From positions 8,600,154-8,664,153 of the forward strand of contig NZ_KI632511.1 in the NCBI RefSeq assembly GCF_000504285.1: a stretch of 64,000 nt of DNA. Reading direction: 5' to 3'. Shown piece after piece: positions 17,572-25,923 of this stretch. This DNA is from Actinospica robiniae DSM 44927 (lineage in GTDB: Bacteria > Actinomycetota > Actinomycetes > Streptomycetales > Catenulisporaceae). The notes beneath the pieces were generated by a model that saw only the letters and a list, made by a program, of their open reading frames with translations, was not told the origin of the DNA and searched no databases. Numbering within the stretch: position 1 is the first letter of the stretch; the number at the start of each line of letters is the position of its first letter. The translations under genes and the position numbers were made by a program.

Positions 17572-18912
17572 ATGCAGGACCTTTCGAAGGTCATCAAGGC
17601 GTACGACGTGCGCGGCGTGGTCCCGGACGAACTCGACGACGCGATCGTGGGTGCCGTTGGCGCGGCCTTCGCGCGCCTGGCCCAGAATGACATCGTCGTG
17701 GTGCGCGACATGCGCACCAGCAGCCCGCAGTTCCTCGCCGCGTTCGCCGAGGGCGTCACCAGCCAGGGCTACGACGTGATCGACGCCGGGCTGGGCTCCA
17801 CCGACCTCGCCTATTTCGCCTCCGGGAAGCTGGACCTGCCCGGCGCGATGATCACCGCGAGCCACAACCCGGCGAAGTACAACGGCCTCAAGCTGTGCTG
17901 GCCCGGGGCCAAGCCCGTCGGGCAGGACACCGGTCTCGGCCAGATCCGGCAGTTGATCGAAGAGGGCATCCCCGTTCACGACGGCGCCCGCGGCAGCATC
18001 ATCGCCCGGCCGATGGCAGATGATTACGCCGCGTACCTGAACTCGCTGGTGAACCTCACCGGTATTCGGCGGCTGAAGGTCGTGGCCGACGCCGGGAACG
18101 GCATGGGTGGACACATGGCCCCGATCGTCTTCGCCGGCCTGCCCATCGACCTGACCCCGATGTACTTCGAACTCGACGGCTCGTTCCCGAACCACGAGGC
18201 CAACCCACTGGATCCGAAGAACCTGATCGACCTGCAAGCGAAGGTGCGCGAGAGCGGCGCGGACATCGGCCTCGCCTTCGACGGCGACGCCGACCGCTGC
18301 TTCGTCGTCGACGAGAACGGCGAACCGGTACCGCCGTCCGCGATCGTCGCGCTCATCGCCACCCGCGAACTCGCCAAGGCACCCGGCTCGACGATCGTCT
18401 ACAACGTCATCACCTCCCGCGCCGTCCCCGAGATCGTCGCCGAGAACGGCGGGCAATCCGCCCGCACCCGCGTGGGCCACGTGTTCATGAAGTCCCTGAT
18501 GGCCGAGACCGACGCCGTCTTCGGCGGCGAGCACTCCGGCCACTACTACTTCCGCGACTTCTGGCGCGCCGACACCGGCATGCTCGCCGCCCTGCACGTG
18601 CTCGCGGCCCTCGGCGAGAGCGACCTGCCGATGTCCAAGCTGGTGGCGCAGTACAGCCGGTACACCGCGTCCGGGGAGATCAACACGGAGGTCGCCGGCG
18701 TCGCGGCAACCCTGGCGAAGGTCGAGGAGCACTTCGCCGGCCGCGAGGACGTCGAACTCGACCGCATGGACGGCCTGACCGTCGTACTTGCCACCGGTTG
18801 GTTCAACCTGCGCCCTTCGAACACCGAGCCGCTGCTGCGCTTGAACGTCGAGGCCGACAACGAAACCGCGATGGCCGACCTGCGCGACGAAGTGCTCGCC
18901 CTCGTGCGTTAA
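17572..18912 (+). CDS. manB: Phosphomannomutase/phosphoglucomutase
   Basis: 446 residues of the alpha-D-phosphohexomutase family. Visible motifs: YDVRGVVPDEL at the N-terminus, catalytic serine loop ITASHNPAKYNG (about residue 94), metal loop FDGDADRC (about 235), sugar loop GGEHSGHYYF and phosphate-binding loop RPSNTEPLLRLNVEA near the end. It interconverts mannose-6-P and mannose-1-P (or the glucose pair), feeding GDP-mannose and glycan synthesis in the cytoplasm. Length and domain order are normal. A hairpin follows its stop. Confidence 0.95.
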   Translation: MQDLSKVIKAYDVRGVVPDELDDAIVGAVGAAFARLAQNDIVVVRDMRTSSPQFLAAFAEGVTSQGYDVIDAGLGSTDLAYFASGKLDLPGAMITASHNPAKYNGLKLCWPGAKPVGQDTGLGQIRQLIEEGIPVHDGARGSIIARPMADDYAAYLNSLVNLTGIRRLKVVADAGNGMGGHMAPIVFAGLPIDLTPMYFELDGSFPNHEANPLDPKNLIDLQAKVRESGADIGLAFDGDADRCFVVDENGEPVPPSAIVALIATRELAKAPGSTIVYNVITSRAVPEIVAENGGQSARTRVGHVFMKSLMAETDAVFGGEHSGHYYFRDFWRADTGMLAALHVLAALGESDLPMSKLVAQYSRYTASGEINTEVAGVAATLAKVEEHFAGREDVELDRMDGLTVVLATGWFNLRPSNTEPLLRLNVEADNETAMADLRDEVLALVR

Positions 18913-18935
18913 GCCTGCACCCCGCTCGTGTGTCC

Positions 18936-18957
18936 GGGCCGGGTTAAGCACCGGCCC
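18936..18957 (+). terminator. Hairpin after the phosphomannomutase gene
   Basis: GGGCCGG at 18936-18942 pairs with CCGGCCC at 18951-18957 around an eight-base loop, 24 bp after the stop. It has no U tract, as usual for actinobacterial terminators. Confidence 0.6.
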
Positions 18958-19029
18958 TGGCACGCGATTGTGGCGAACTCCTCTCCGGCCCGCATCAGCC
19001 TCAGTCCGAGCCAAGGAGCACAGTCCCCG

Positions 19030-19896
19030 ATGACCGTCCGACCCGCTGCCCAGCGCCTCGACCTGCGCAAGACCGACGTCCCCGATGTGCTCGCGCGCGT
19101 CAAGGCCGCGCTGCAAGCGGCCGTATGCGACGAAGGACCAGAGACGTATGTACGGAAACGGCGCTCGATCGGATTCCGGACCGAGCGCAACACCTGGGTG
19201 CGCATCGAATGCCGAGGCCGCGAACGCCTCGACGGCCAAGCCTGGGGACTCGAATCCGCAGCGGCGATCCGCGAGGTGCCCATCCCGACGTGGCACGCCG
19301 GGCTTTCCTGGCTCGACACCGAACGCGATGTGATGTGGAGAGCCGACGAGACCGCGTACATCGATCAGGCACCCATTGGCCGCGCATCCAACGCCCCCGG
19401 TCTTCCCCCGTCCTGGTGGGCCGCCTGCAACGCGGCCCTTGGCGAACTGGCCCGCCACCCGACGGCGCGCAACGCGACCCCGGACCTCGAGCCGATCAAC
19501 GCAGCCCGCGTCGGCGCCGCGATCACCAAGGTATTCCCAGAGTGCGCACAGGTCTCGCTCGACGAATGGACCACCGCCCACGCCGACCTCAACTGGGCGA
19601 ACATGACCGGACCGACCCTGTGGATCCTCGACTGGGAGGACTGGGGGCGCGCCCCCCGCGGCCTGGACGCCGCCAACCTGTGGGCCGGATCCCTCGCCCT
19701 CCCCGCGATCGCCGCCACGATCTACGAACTACGCCGCGCCGATCTCGAGAGCCCGACCGGCAAGCTCATGCGCCTGTTCAAATGCGCCGAACTCCTCGCC
19801 TGGGCGGACGAACGAGAACCCCTCTACGCCCCGAGCCGGCGCGAGGCCGCACGCCTCCTCGCGCAAGGAGTCGGTCAACCGCCCGGCGCAGCCTGA
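19030..19896 (+). CDS. Aminoglycoside phosphotransferase-fold protein
   Basis: 288 residues. The C-terminal half carries kinase-like APH motifs: TTAHADLNWANMTG (Brenner-type HxDLxxxN, about residue 181) and WILDWEDWGRAPRG (metal-binding Asp, DWE). It therefore probably phosphorylates a small molecule or is a fold-only relative; the N-terminal lobe is short and divergent. ATG 19030 follows AAGGAG by twelve bases; an upstream in-frame GTG at 18928 would place the terminator hairpin inside the gene. The natural substrate is unknown and antibiotic resistance should not be assumed. Confidence 0.75.
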   Translation: MTVRPAAQRLDLRKTDVPDVLARVKAALQAAVCDEGPETYVRKRRSIGFRTERNTWVRIECRGRERLDGQAWGLESAAAIREVPIPTWHAGLSWLDTERDVMWRADETAYIDQAPIGRASNAPGLPPSWWAACNAALGELARHPTARNATPDLEPINAARVGAAITKVFPECAQVSLDEWTTAHADLNWANMTGPTLWILDWEDWGRAPRGLDAANLWAGSLALPAIAATIYELRRADLESPTGKLMRLFKCAELLAWADEREPLYAPSRREAARLLAQGVGQPPGAA

Positions 19897-20547
19897 CGCC
19901 GCGTTGCTGCACGGACTAGCGTTGATCACGCCAGGGGCGATCTGGGAGGCCGTCGCCTTCGCCACGCCCATCGCCGGCCCGGAATGGGACTGAGGGAATT
20001 GTGCCGTCGAGTCGAGCCGGCGCCGGAGTTGACCGCGTTCCCGGTCATAGGGGAGCTGTTGTGAGCCGGGCATACCAGCCGCCGCGGAAACTTCCAAGCC
20101 GCCGGGGACGAGACCCTCAACTCCTGGCCAGTGTGCGTGTACTGACATCCAGCCATGGCGGCCGGGCTGTACAAGCGTTAGTGTGGGCCTGATGCCGCGT
20201 ATGCGGCAGGCGCCGCCCGCGCTGGATACCCCCCCCATCCGAGCGGGTCGAGCGTGTTCCGGCCCGACACCATCCCCCGGTGCCGGGCCGGACTCTTCGC
20301 TTGTCATGAATGGCCGATAGGGCCGGCCCCGATTGCTTCGGCGCGAGTCCAGTTTCGCCCTCGGCACAGGGAATCGACGTCGAACCTGCGCCTGTCCGAC
20401 ATGAATGACCCAGCGTAGGCGTGCGGTCATCGGTGCCGCACCCGCAGGGCTCCAGCGATGGCAATGGGTACCCACGGACGGTCGAGGATTCGCGGCCGCG
20501 GCCGAAAGGGTCATCCGGCCGCGAGATTCTCGAAAGCGGCGAGGGCG
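19897..20547. other. Gap with decayed coding fragment
   Basis: 650 bp without an intact gene. Its first part holds the gene remnant at 19901-20064. The rest (20065-20547) has no protein-like frame; a run of eight C lies near 20230. Confidence 0.35.
19901..20064 (+). pseudogene. Possible remnant of a lost gene
   Basis: Two short overlapping frames both look protein-like: 19901-19993 encodes LALITPGAIWEAVAFATPIA and ends in PEWD; 19984-20064 encodes MGLRELCRRVEPAPELTAFP and ends VIGELL. Joined by a frameshift they would form the C-terminal end of one protein. No family is recognised and chance cannot be excluded. Confidence 0.25.
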
Positions 20548-20742
20548 CTAGAAGTCGGCCAGGACTTCGTCGGGTACGACGAACACGGCAGCCCCGGTGC
20601 TCTGCTCAGCTGCGGCGGTGAAGGCCGCGCGCACCTCGCAGGTGAGGGCGTCGAGGGTGGATTCGGGCACAAGCAGCACGGAGCCGCCGAGCACCTCGAG
20701 CACCTGAGCCACACTCACACGAGCACCGCCGCCGTCCATCAC
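20548..20742 (-). CDS. Small hypothetical protein
   Basis: 64 residues: MMDGGGARVSVAQVLEVLGG, then a helix-strand pattern ending VFVVPDEVLADF. Start is GTG 20742 or ATG 20739, with only a weak GGGTCGGG upstream. Composition is more protein-like than the overlapping 67-residue frame. No family is recognised and it stands alone. Confidence 0.35.
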   Translation of the reverse strand: MMDGGGARVSVAQVLEVLGGSVLLVPESTLDALTCEVRAAFTAAAEQSTGAAVFVVPDEVLADF

Positions 20743-21067
20743 GCACCCGACCCTAACCGCCGGGTCCGACAGCGGAATGACGGACGGCTCCGGCGTTGGG
20801 CCGTGCGGCGCCGTTCCGGCTAGGCGAGTTCTCGGCGCCGACGATGTCGATCATCGGTTCAACGTCCCACACGTCTTCGCCACGGATTGGCCACATGCAT
20901 AGGTGTGCCGAAGAGCCCTAGCTGGCCGCTCCGAGGATCGACAGTTGGCCAGTTCTTCAGGGTGGTGGTCGACCTTAAGTTCCGCGCGATCATGAGCGAA
21001 GCGGCGCCGTGTGACGATCCCGGAAACCGGTAGTCCTCGGGGCAGACTGGATGCGATCGTGATCGTT
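20743..21067. other. Gap before HIT gene
   Basis: 325 bp with no supported gene or structured element. The promoter of the HIT gene should lie here. Confidence 0.3.
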
Positions 21068-21481
21068 GTGAACGAGTGCATCTTCTGCGAGATCGTCGCT
21101 GGCCGACAGTCGTCGTATCGCGTCCTCGAGGACGAGCACACCGTGGCGTTCCTGGACATCAGGCCCGCCTCTCCAGGCCACACACTGGTTGTCCCACGTA
21201 CGCACACGCGCGATCTCTATCAGATATCCGAAGCGGCACACGGTCAGGTCGCCGCCACGGTGCATCGAGTCGCCGCTCTGCTCAACTCGGCTCTCGAGCC
21301 CGATGGCGTCAACGTCAAGCACAACACCGGTCAGTCCGCCGGCCAGGACGTCTTCCACTTCCACGCACACGTGGTGCCTCGATGGCGCGGCGACAACCTG
21401 AACCTTATTTGGCGATCCCCACGAGCCTCAGCCGACCAACTTGAAGAAGTCCTCAAGCGGATCAACACACGTCGCCTGTAA
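21068..21481 (+). CDS. HIT family nucleotide hydrolase/transferase
   Basis: 137 residues. It begins with NECIFCEIVAG and ends its core with FHFHAHVVPR, the HxHxHxx histidine triad (about residue 95), whose middle His is the nucleophile for hydrolysis or transfer of nucleoside monophosphates. The GTG at 21068 is chosen because HIT proteins normally start directly before the CIFC motif; in-frame starts at 21011 and 21059 exist. Such proteins cleave adenosine phosphoramidates or Ap-n-A; the precise substrate is unknown. Confidence 0.9.
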   Translation: MNECIFCEIVAGRQSSYRVLEDEHTVAFLDIRPASPGHTLVVPRTHTRDLYQISEAAHGQVAATVHRVAALLNSALEPDGVNVKHNTGQSAGQDVFHFHAHVVPRWRGDNLNLIWRSPRASADQLEEVLKRINTRRL

Positions 21482-21802
21482 CCGTGATCAGCTAGTTCGT
21501 CACGCTGTGCAGCCTAGTGGCGGGCAATGCCGGCCCCCGGCGAACTGGCCAACTGTCGATCCCCGGAACGGCCATCAATCAATCCTCGGCACAATAGGCC
21601 CGCTGACCTGTGTTTATCCTATCGGGCGGTCGCGCCGCTTGACTTCATCAGGGTATCGATGGCTGTATCTGTACACCGCCCCGTGACGACGCACCGCTAG
21701 CACGTGCCGAACGGGACGGAACTCCAAGCGCCCGGTACCGCTCCGGACGCGCCCCGGCCGGGGCATGACCACCCGAAATCACTTTCTGACCAGGGAAGAG
21801 CC
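21482..21802. other. Gap before double winged-helix gene
   Basis: 321 bp without a supported gene. CAGGGAAGAG just before 21803 is the ribosome binding site of the next gene. Confidence 0.3.
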
Positions 21803-22705
21803 ATGTCCGCATCTGAACCCACAAGCAGCTTGACCCCGTCGATGAGCGCGATACTCGCCACGCTGTCCGCTGACGACGGAGCGAGCGTGACCGAGCTGTC
21901 CGAGCGCGCCGGGCTCGGCCGCTCTACCGCCGCCCGCGTTCTGGCCGCCCTCGAGGGCACAGGCCTCGCTCGGCGGGAGCGCGCCGATCGGAGCGCCGAC
22001 CACAGCGCCCCCGACCTGTGGTTTGCCACCGCGTCAGGCGTATACGAGCACGATCATGCCGAGCCCGGCTCCGCCCTGGATGCTGCATGCGAAACCAGCG
22101 CGGAGGAAGTCGAACCGGACCCGCAAGGAGAATCTGGCACTACGTCAGATGCGCGGGGAGAGGTCGCCCGGAGCGACGAGCCTGTCATACCCGAGAACGG
22201 AGCCGAGCCCGGGAACGCGTCCGTTCCGAAGGCACACGACGAGCCCGGATCCGAGCCGACACCCGAGCACGCAGCTCTGCCCACGGCTGCGGAGTCCGAG
22301 CCTGCCGATGACCCGGAACCGGCCATGGAGGAGACCAAGGTAGAGCCGGAGCCCGAGGAGGAGGCCGGGCAAGGTGCGGCGCCACAGGTGGCCGCCGGCC
22401 GCGGCGTCGAGTCGGACGGGCAGAACGCGACCGAGCCCGCTGCTGTGCCCGATCCTGCGGTAGCGCCGCCGTCCGAGACTGGCGTGACGGTCCGCTTGGG
22501 TAAGGGCGAACTGCGGGCGCTGGTGGCCGAGTACCTCGCGGCGCACCCGGACGGCGAGTTCACCGCATCGCAGGTCGGCAAGGCACTGGAGAAGTCCAGT
22601 GGCGCGGTGGCGAACGTGTTCGATGTCCTGGTCAAGACCGGTGACGCGGAGATGACGTGCGAGAAGCCGCGCAGGTTTCGCCGCCTCGCCACGGCAGCGC
22701 ACTAA
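21803..22705 (+). CDS. Protein with two winged-helix domains and an acidic linker
   Basis: 300 residues. An N-terminal MarR/IclR-type HTH (SVTELSERAGLGRSTAARVL, about residues 30-60) is joined by a roughly 150-residue Glu/Pro/Ala-rich linker to a second winged helix (EFTASQVGKALEKSSGAVAN, about 250-285). The second domain closely resembles the winged helix inside the AAA ATPase at 43.6-45.2 kb (EFTVTEVANRLGHSGGAVGN). It probably binds DNA at two sites or bridges DNA; no ligand domain is visible. Start ATG 21803 follows GGAAGAG. Confidence 0.7.
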   Translation: MSASEPTSSLTPSMSAILATLSADDGASVTELSERAGLGRSTAARVLAALEGTGLARRERADRSADHSAPDLWFATASGVYEHDHAEPGSALDAACETSAEEVEPDPQGESGTTSDARGEVARSDEPVIPENGAEPGNASVPKAHDEPGSEPTPEHAALPTAAESEPADDPEPAMEETKVEPEPEEEAGQGAAPQVAAGRGVESDGQNATEPAAVPDPAVAPPSETGVTVRLGKGELRALVAEYLAAHPDGEFTASQVGKALEKSSGAVANVFDVLVKTGDAEMTCEKPRRFRRLATAAH

Positions 22706-22766
22706 TCCAATCCGGTGTCCACGCACCCGCGTCACGGCGCCGCGTCCCCCAGACGGGCGCTGCGCC

Positions 22767-23360
22767 GTGACGCGCGGAATCGATCACGGAAAACCGCATC
22801 ATGATGAATTTCACCCGCTCATGCTCGAGCAGGCCTGCACGCTGGTTCACCGATCGGGCGAGCTGTCCCACCTCAAGATCGGCATCACCTTCCCGCAGCT
22901 GATGCTGATCGCGCCGACGGCGCCGCCGAACTGATCGTGCTGTTGGGCGGCGTCCCCGACGCGGCGGGCAACGTGCAGCTGCACCGCCGCGCCGAGCAGA
23001 TCGGGGCGGTTGCCGCCGCGTACACCGTCGAATCCTGGCTCGGCTACGTCTCCGTCAACCACTCCGGATTCGAACGCCTCGCACCCGATGACCTGCCCCG
23101 CGCGCCCGACCTGCCGGACCGGCGCGAGGCCGTAGTGACCACCGCCGTATGGCCTGGCGGCAGTGCGTTCGTCCACCGCATCACCGCGATCACGCGCCCG
23201 CCCGGCGGATCCGCGCTAGGCCCCGCCTGCTGGATGCAGGCACGCGACTACGGCACCAACCGGTGGCTCGAGTCCCTGCTGATACCAACGGCCGCAGGCG
23301 TCACCGCCGGGGCGGACGGAGACCCGCGGAATTCCGTCCGCCCCGGACGTCGTCGTGCCG
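22767..23360 (+). pseudogene. Conserved-looking protein with internal frameshift
   Basis: The first frame, from GTG 22767, encodes MTRGIDHGKPHHDEFHPLML and then HLKIGITFPQLMLIA; it hits a stop at 22933. The protein continues in another frame from about 22910 (DGAAELIVLLGGVPDAAGN ... SWLGYVSVNHSGFERL ... WMQARDYGTNRWLESLLIP). Removing two bases (a GC doublet near 22911) restores LMLIADGAAELIVLL. The end is unclear because the frame runs into the terminator hairpins. No function is recognised. Either a 2-bp insertion disrupted it or the assembly has an error. Confidence 0.5.
23309..23344. repeat. Inverted repeat at the end of the frameshifted gene
   Basis: GGGGCGGACGGA (23309-23320) and TCCGTCCGCCCC (23333-23344) are perfect complements around a 12-base loop. 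It probably acts together with the next hairpin as transcription terminator. Confidence 0.5.
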
Positions 23361-23389
23361 CCACGTGCCGCCCTCGGGGCGGCACGTGG
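23361..23389. terminator. Bidirectional terminator between convergent genes
   Basis: CCACGTGCCGCCC (23361-23373) pairs perfectly with GGGCGGCACGTGG (23377-23389) over a three-base loop. The 13-bp stem lies between the plus-strand pseudogene and the 3' end of serS. Confidence 0.8.
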
Positions 23390-23433
23390 GCAGTAACCAG
23401 TGACGTAGCTGCACTGCCCAATGGATCAGGTGA

Positions 23434-24711
23434 TCACGGCACGCGGAGCGTGTCGGTGCCGGTCCACCGGTGCAGCACTGCGGGCACGGCCACCGTGCCG
23501 TCGGACTGTTGGCATTGTTCGAGGATCGCGGGCAGTAGGCGGCTGGTGGCGAGTCCGGAGGCGTTGAGGGTGTGGACGAGCTGTGGTTTGCCATGGTGTT
23601 CGCGGTAGCGGACCTGACCGCGTCTGGCCTGGTAGTCGCGGGCGTTGGAGACCGAGGAGACCTCGACGTACGTGTCGAGGGAGGGCAGGCGGACCTCGAT
23701 GTCGACCGTGCGGGCCATCGCCGCGGAGGTGTCGCCCGCAGCCAGTTGGGTCACCCGGTAGTGCAGGCCGAGGTCGGCGACCAGTTTCTCGGCGCGTGCG
23801 ATCAGCGCCTCGTGTTCGGCGTCGGAGTCCTCGGGCCGGGTGTAGCAGAACAGCTCGACCTTGTTGAACTGGTGCCCGCGCAGGGTGCCGCGCTCAGCGG
23901 TGCGGTATCCGCCGGCTTCGCGCCGGTAGCACGGGGTGTAGGCGACGTACCGGGCGGGCAGCTGGTCGGGGTCGAGGACTTCGCCGCGATGCACGTTCGC
24001 CAGCGCGGTCTCCGCGGTCGGCAGGAGGAACAGTTGCGGGCCTGCGCCGCTGGTATCGATCCGGTAGAGGTCTTCGGCGAACTTCGGGTACTGCCCGGCG
24101 GTGTAGACGCTCTCGACGGTGGCCAGGTGTGGCGGCAGGACGAACTCGAACCCGGCGGTCAGGTGCTGCTCGAGGAAGTAGTTGAGCAGCGCCCACTCCA
24201 GCCTCGCGCCGGCTCCGCGGTAGCTCCAGAATCCGCTGCCGGCGATGCGCACGCCGCGCTCGTAGTCGATCAGGCGCAGCCGTTCCGCGAGCGCCACGTG
24301 GTCGAGCCGGCCCTCGGGCAGTGCCGGTGCGTCGCCGAGGGTGCGAAGGACCCGGTTGGCTTCCTTACCTCCAGCCGGCACGTCGGGATCGGGAAGGTTG
24401 GGCAGGGCCTCGAGGAAGGTGCGGCAGTCGGTTTCGAGGCGGGCGATGTGCGCGGTGAGCGCCGCCAGGTCGTCGGCCGCGGCGGCGCCGTCCTCGCGGA
24501 TCCTCGCGGCGGCGGGATCGCCGGGTTCGAGGGCCGCGAAGGCGCGGGCGCGGCGCCTGCGTCCGCCGCGCAGTTCATCAGCCCTGGTGCGCGCCGCGCG
24601 GAGGTCGGCGTCGTGAGCGAGGTAGGTCGCGAAGTCGGGGTGGATGCCGCGCGCGGCCAGGCGCTCGCATACGTACGCTGTCTGGGTCCTGATCACATGT
24701 GGGTCGAGCAC
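23434..24711 (-). CDS. serS: Seryl-tRNA synthetase, divergent
   Basis: 425 residues of class II SerRS. It has an N-terminal helical arm with Arg/Ala-rich coil (about residues 25-100), then the catalytic core: motif 2 region YTPCYRREAGGYRTAERG, followed by FNKVELFCYTRPEDS, and motif 3 LNASGLATSRLLPAILEQ. It charges tRNA-Ser with serine. The protein starts at GTG 24711 (VLDPHVIRTQ), nine bases after GGGAG; the upstream open frame is the riboswitch leader. Motif 3 reads ASGLATSR instead of the common GSGLAVGR, so this may be a second copy serving resistance, biosynthesis or stress. A T-box leader precedes it. Confidence 0.92.
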   Translation of the reverse strand: MLDPHVIRTQTAYVCERLAARGIHPDFATYLAHDADLRAARTRADELRGGRRRRARAFAALEPGDPAAARIREDGAAAADDLAALTAHIARLETDCRTFLEALPNLPDPDVPAGGKEANRVLRTLGDAPALPEGRLDHVALAERLRLIDYERGVRIAGSGFWSYRGAGARLEWALLNYFLEQHLTAGFEFVLPPHLATVESVYTAGQYPKFAEDLYRIDTSGAGPQLFLLPTAETALANVHRGEVLDPDQLPARYVAYTPCYRREAGGYRTAERGTLRGHQFNKVELFCYTRPEDSDAEHEALIARAEKLVADLGLHYRVTQLAAGDTSAAMARTVDIEVRLPSLDTYVEVSSVSNARDYQARRGQVRYREHHGKPQLVHTLNASGLATSRLLPAILEQCQQSDGTVAVPAVLHRWTGTDTLRVP

Positions 24712-24724
24712 GATGGCTGCTCCC

Positions 24725-24985
24725 GTGTCCGTCCGGCCCCGGTCAGGGGCCGGCGTGATCCCCTTCGGGGCGCGGGCGAGCGGGGTGCTCGCGGTGCCAC
24801 CGCGCCTTCGCCGCCCCTGCGGGCGGCCTCGCTGCCCTGTTGACGGCCGGGCAGGCCGACGGACCACGGGCCGGACGGTTGGCCACGGCGTCGCTCGTCC
24901 GTGCGCGGGAGTGGATTCACCCGGGGTGCGGCGACGCCTTCTCAGCTTCCGGCGTCTCTCTCACGGCTCACACGAGCCCGGGTTA
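24725..24985 (-). ncRNA. T-box riboswitch, serine-specific (UCC specifier), serS leader
   Basis: In the serS leader the minus strand carries GCGGTGGCACCGCG (24803-24790), matching the T-box bulge consensus RGGTGGNACCGCG that pairs with the tRNA acceptor end. Upstream, CCGTGAGAGAGACGCC (from about 24966) and GCGCACGG close a Stem I-like structure containing the AGAGA motif. On its 3' side GTGAATCCAC places TCC (24915-24913), a serine codon, in the specifier position followed by A. A strong hairpin (24753-24733, CCGGCCCC/GGGGCCGG) lies about 20 bases before the GTG. Uncharged tRNA-Ser should bind and raise serS expression; whether control is at transcription or translation is unclear. Confidence 0.75.
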
Positions 24986-25075
24986 CTTGGTTCCCACGGT
25001 GCGGATGACCGCCAGGTTAGGACGTCTCCAGCGCCCGGTGCCATCGGTTTTCCTCTCGATGGTCGTTCGCCGGAC

Positions 25076-25483
25076 TCAGTCCTGTTCCCCCGCGTGGGGG
25101 GCACGTGACGCCAGCGTGCGCTGTGCCTGGCGTACTCGTGCGAGTGGCCAGCCGGTCAGTTCCGCGACGGACTCCGGGCTCTCTCCGGCGGCGAGGATCT
25201 CGCGCACGGCTGCTGCGGCCTTCTCATCGAAGACCGCGGCGTCGGCCTCGGCTTTGGCGAGTACCGTCGCGGCTTTCGCCTCGGCGTCGGCGCGAAGTTT
25301 CTCCGCCCTGTTCGCCGCCGCGGTGCGGACCTTCTCGGCCTGCTCGGCCGTTGTGTGGAACGTGGTGACGAGCGCTTCGAGGGCTTTCTCGCGCGCGGCG
25401 AACTCCTCGGCGCGCTTGGCCATCGCCTCGGCGGCCCGTCGAGCAGCACTCCGGCTCTGCGCGGCCGTCGGCTTCCTCGTCAC
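25076..25483 (-). CDS. Coiled-coil protein with C-terminal HTH-like segment
   Basis: 135 residues. A long Ala/Glu/Arg-rich helix (KRAEEFAAREKALEALVTTF through KAATVLAKAEADAAVFDEKA) forms a predicted coiled coil; the end ESVAELTGWPLARVRQAQRT resembles a helix-turn-helix. The start is GTG 25483 (MTRKPTAAQS); 25504 is an alternative. The layout recalls small plasmid-borne KfrA-like or recombination-associated proteins, but no family is certain. It lies directly upstream of the serS leader on the same strand. Confidence 0.6.
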   Translation of the reverse strand: MTRKPTAAQSRSAARRAAEAMAKRAEEFAAREKALEALVTTFHTTAEQAEKVRTAAANRAEKLRADAEAKAATVLAKAEADAAVFDEKAAAAVREILAAGESPESVAELTGWPLARVRQAQRTLASRAPHAGEQD

Positions 25484-25634
25484 GTCCCCGAGGCTATGTC
25501 GCACCCGGAAGCGCGGCGATCACGGCGGCCCGTCTGGGTGAAAGACGTCGCAGCCGCCCGTGCAGCAGCCGGGTGACGCGGGAGCCCACGGGTCGGCGGG
25601 TGGAATCCGAGTCGCGCGGGGCGGCGTGGGTGAG

Positions 25635-25669
25635 GCGGCTCCGCGTCGGCGGTGTGGACGCGGAGCCGC
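25635..25669. terminator. Strong hairpin, distal terminator of the gene array
   Basis: GCGGCTCCGCGT (25635-25646) and ACGCGGAGCCGC (25658-25669) are perfect complements around 11 bases. Confidence 0.65.
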
Positions 25670-25697
25670 AACCGGCTCAATCCACCCAGAGGCGGAG

Positions 25698-25732
25698 AGC
25701 CTTACGCCGGGGGAGGGGTACGGCGTAAGGCT
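25698..25732. terminator. Strong hairpin, proximal terminator of the gene array
   Basis: AGCCTTACGCCG (25698-25709) and CGGCGTAAGGCT (25721-25732) are perfect complements around 11 bases. It is the first hairpin met by minus-strand transcription leaving the array. Confidence 0.7.
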
Positions 25733-25923
25733 CACGATAGGCCGATCAACCTGTGTGCGCAGGCTCTTTCGACGGTTCACACGCGGCTGGGCGGCCCGAG
25801 GCCTGATCGCCGTTTCCTCCCTCCACTCCGCACCGTGCTCGGACCCTGGGCTGGCCACCGAGCCGTAGCCATCAGCGCACGGGCCGGGGGCTGCTTGTTT
25901 CCAGTGGTGGCTCGACGGCTATG

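Larger units (their letters stand above)
25484..25923. other. Gap with two strong hairpins
   Basis: 440 bp without a supported gene between the coiled-coil gene and the last gene of the minus-strand array. It holds the two hairpins listed next, which mark the transcriptional end of the array. Confidence 0.5.

Noticed and set aside
17452-19581. 709-codon minus-strand open frame across the phosphomannomutase gene
   Set aside because: It is the antisense shadow of a gene with complete catalytic motifs; composition is Gly/Arg/Val-rich and it has no ribosome binding site.
19030-19896. Antibiotic-resistance aminoglycoside kinase
   Set aside because: Only the general APH motifs are visible; many fold members act on other metabolites, so resistance was not called.
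25520-25858. 112-codon minus-strand frame after the array
   Set aside because: It runs through both terminator hairpins and has Pro/Arg-rich shadow-like composition.
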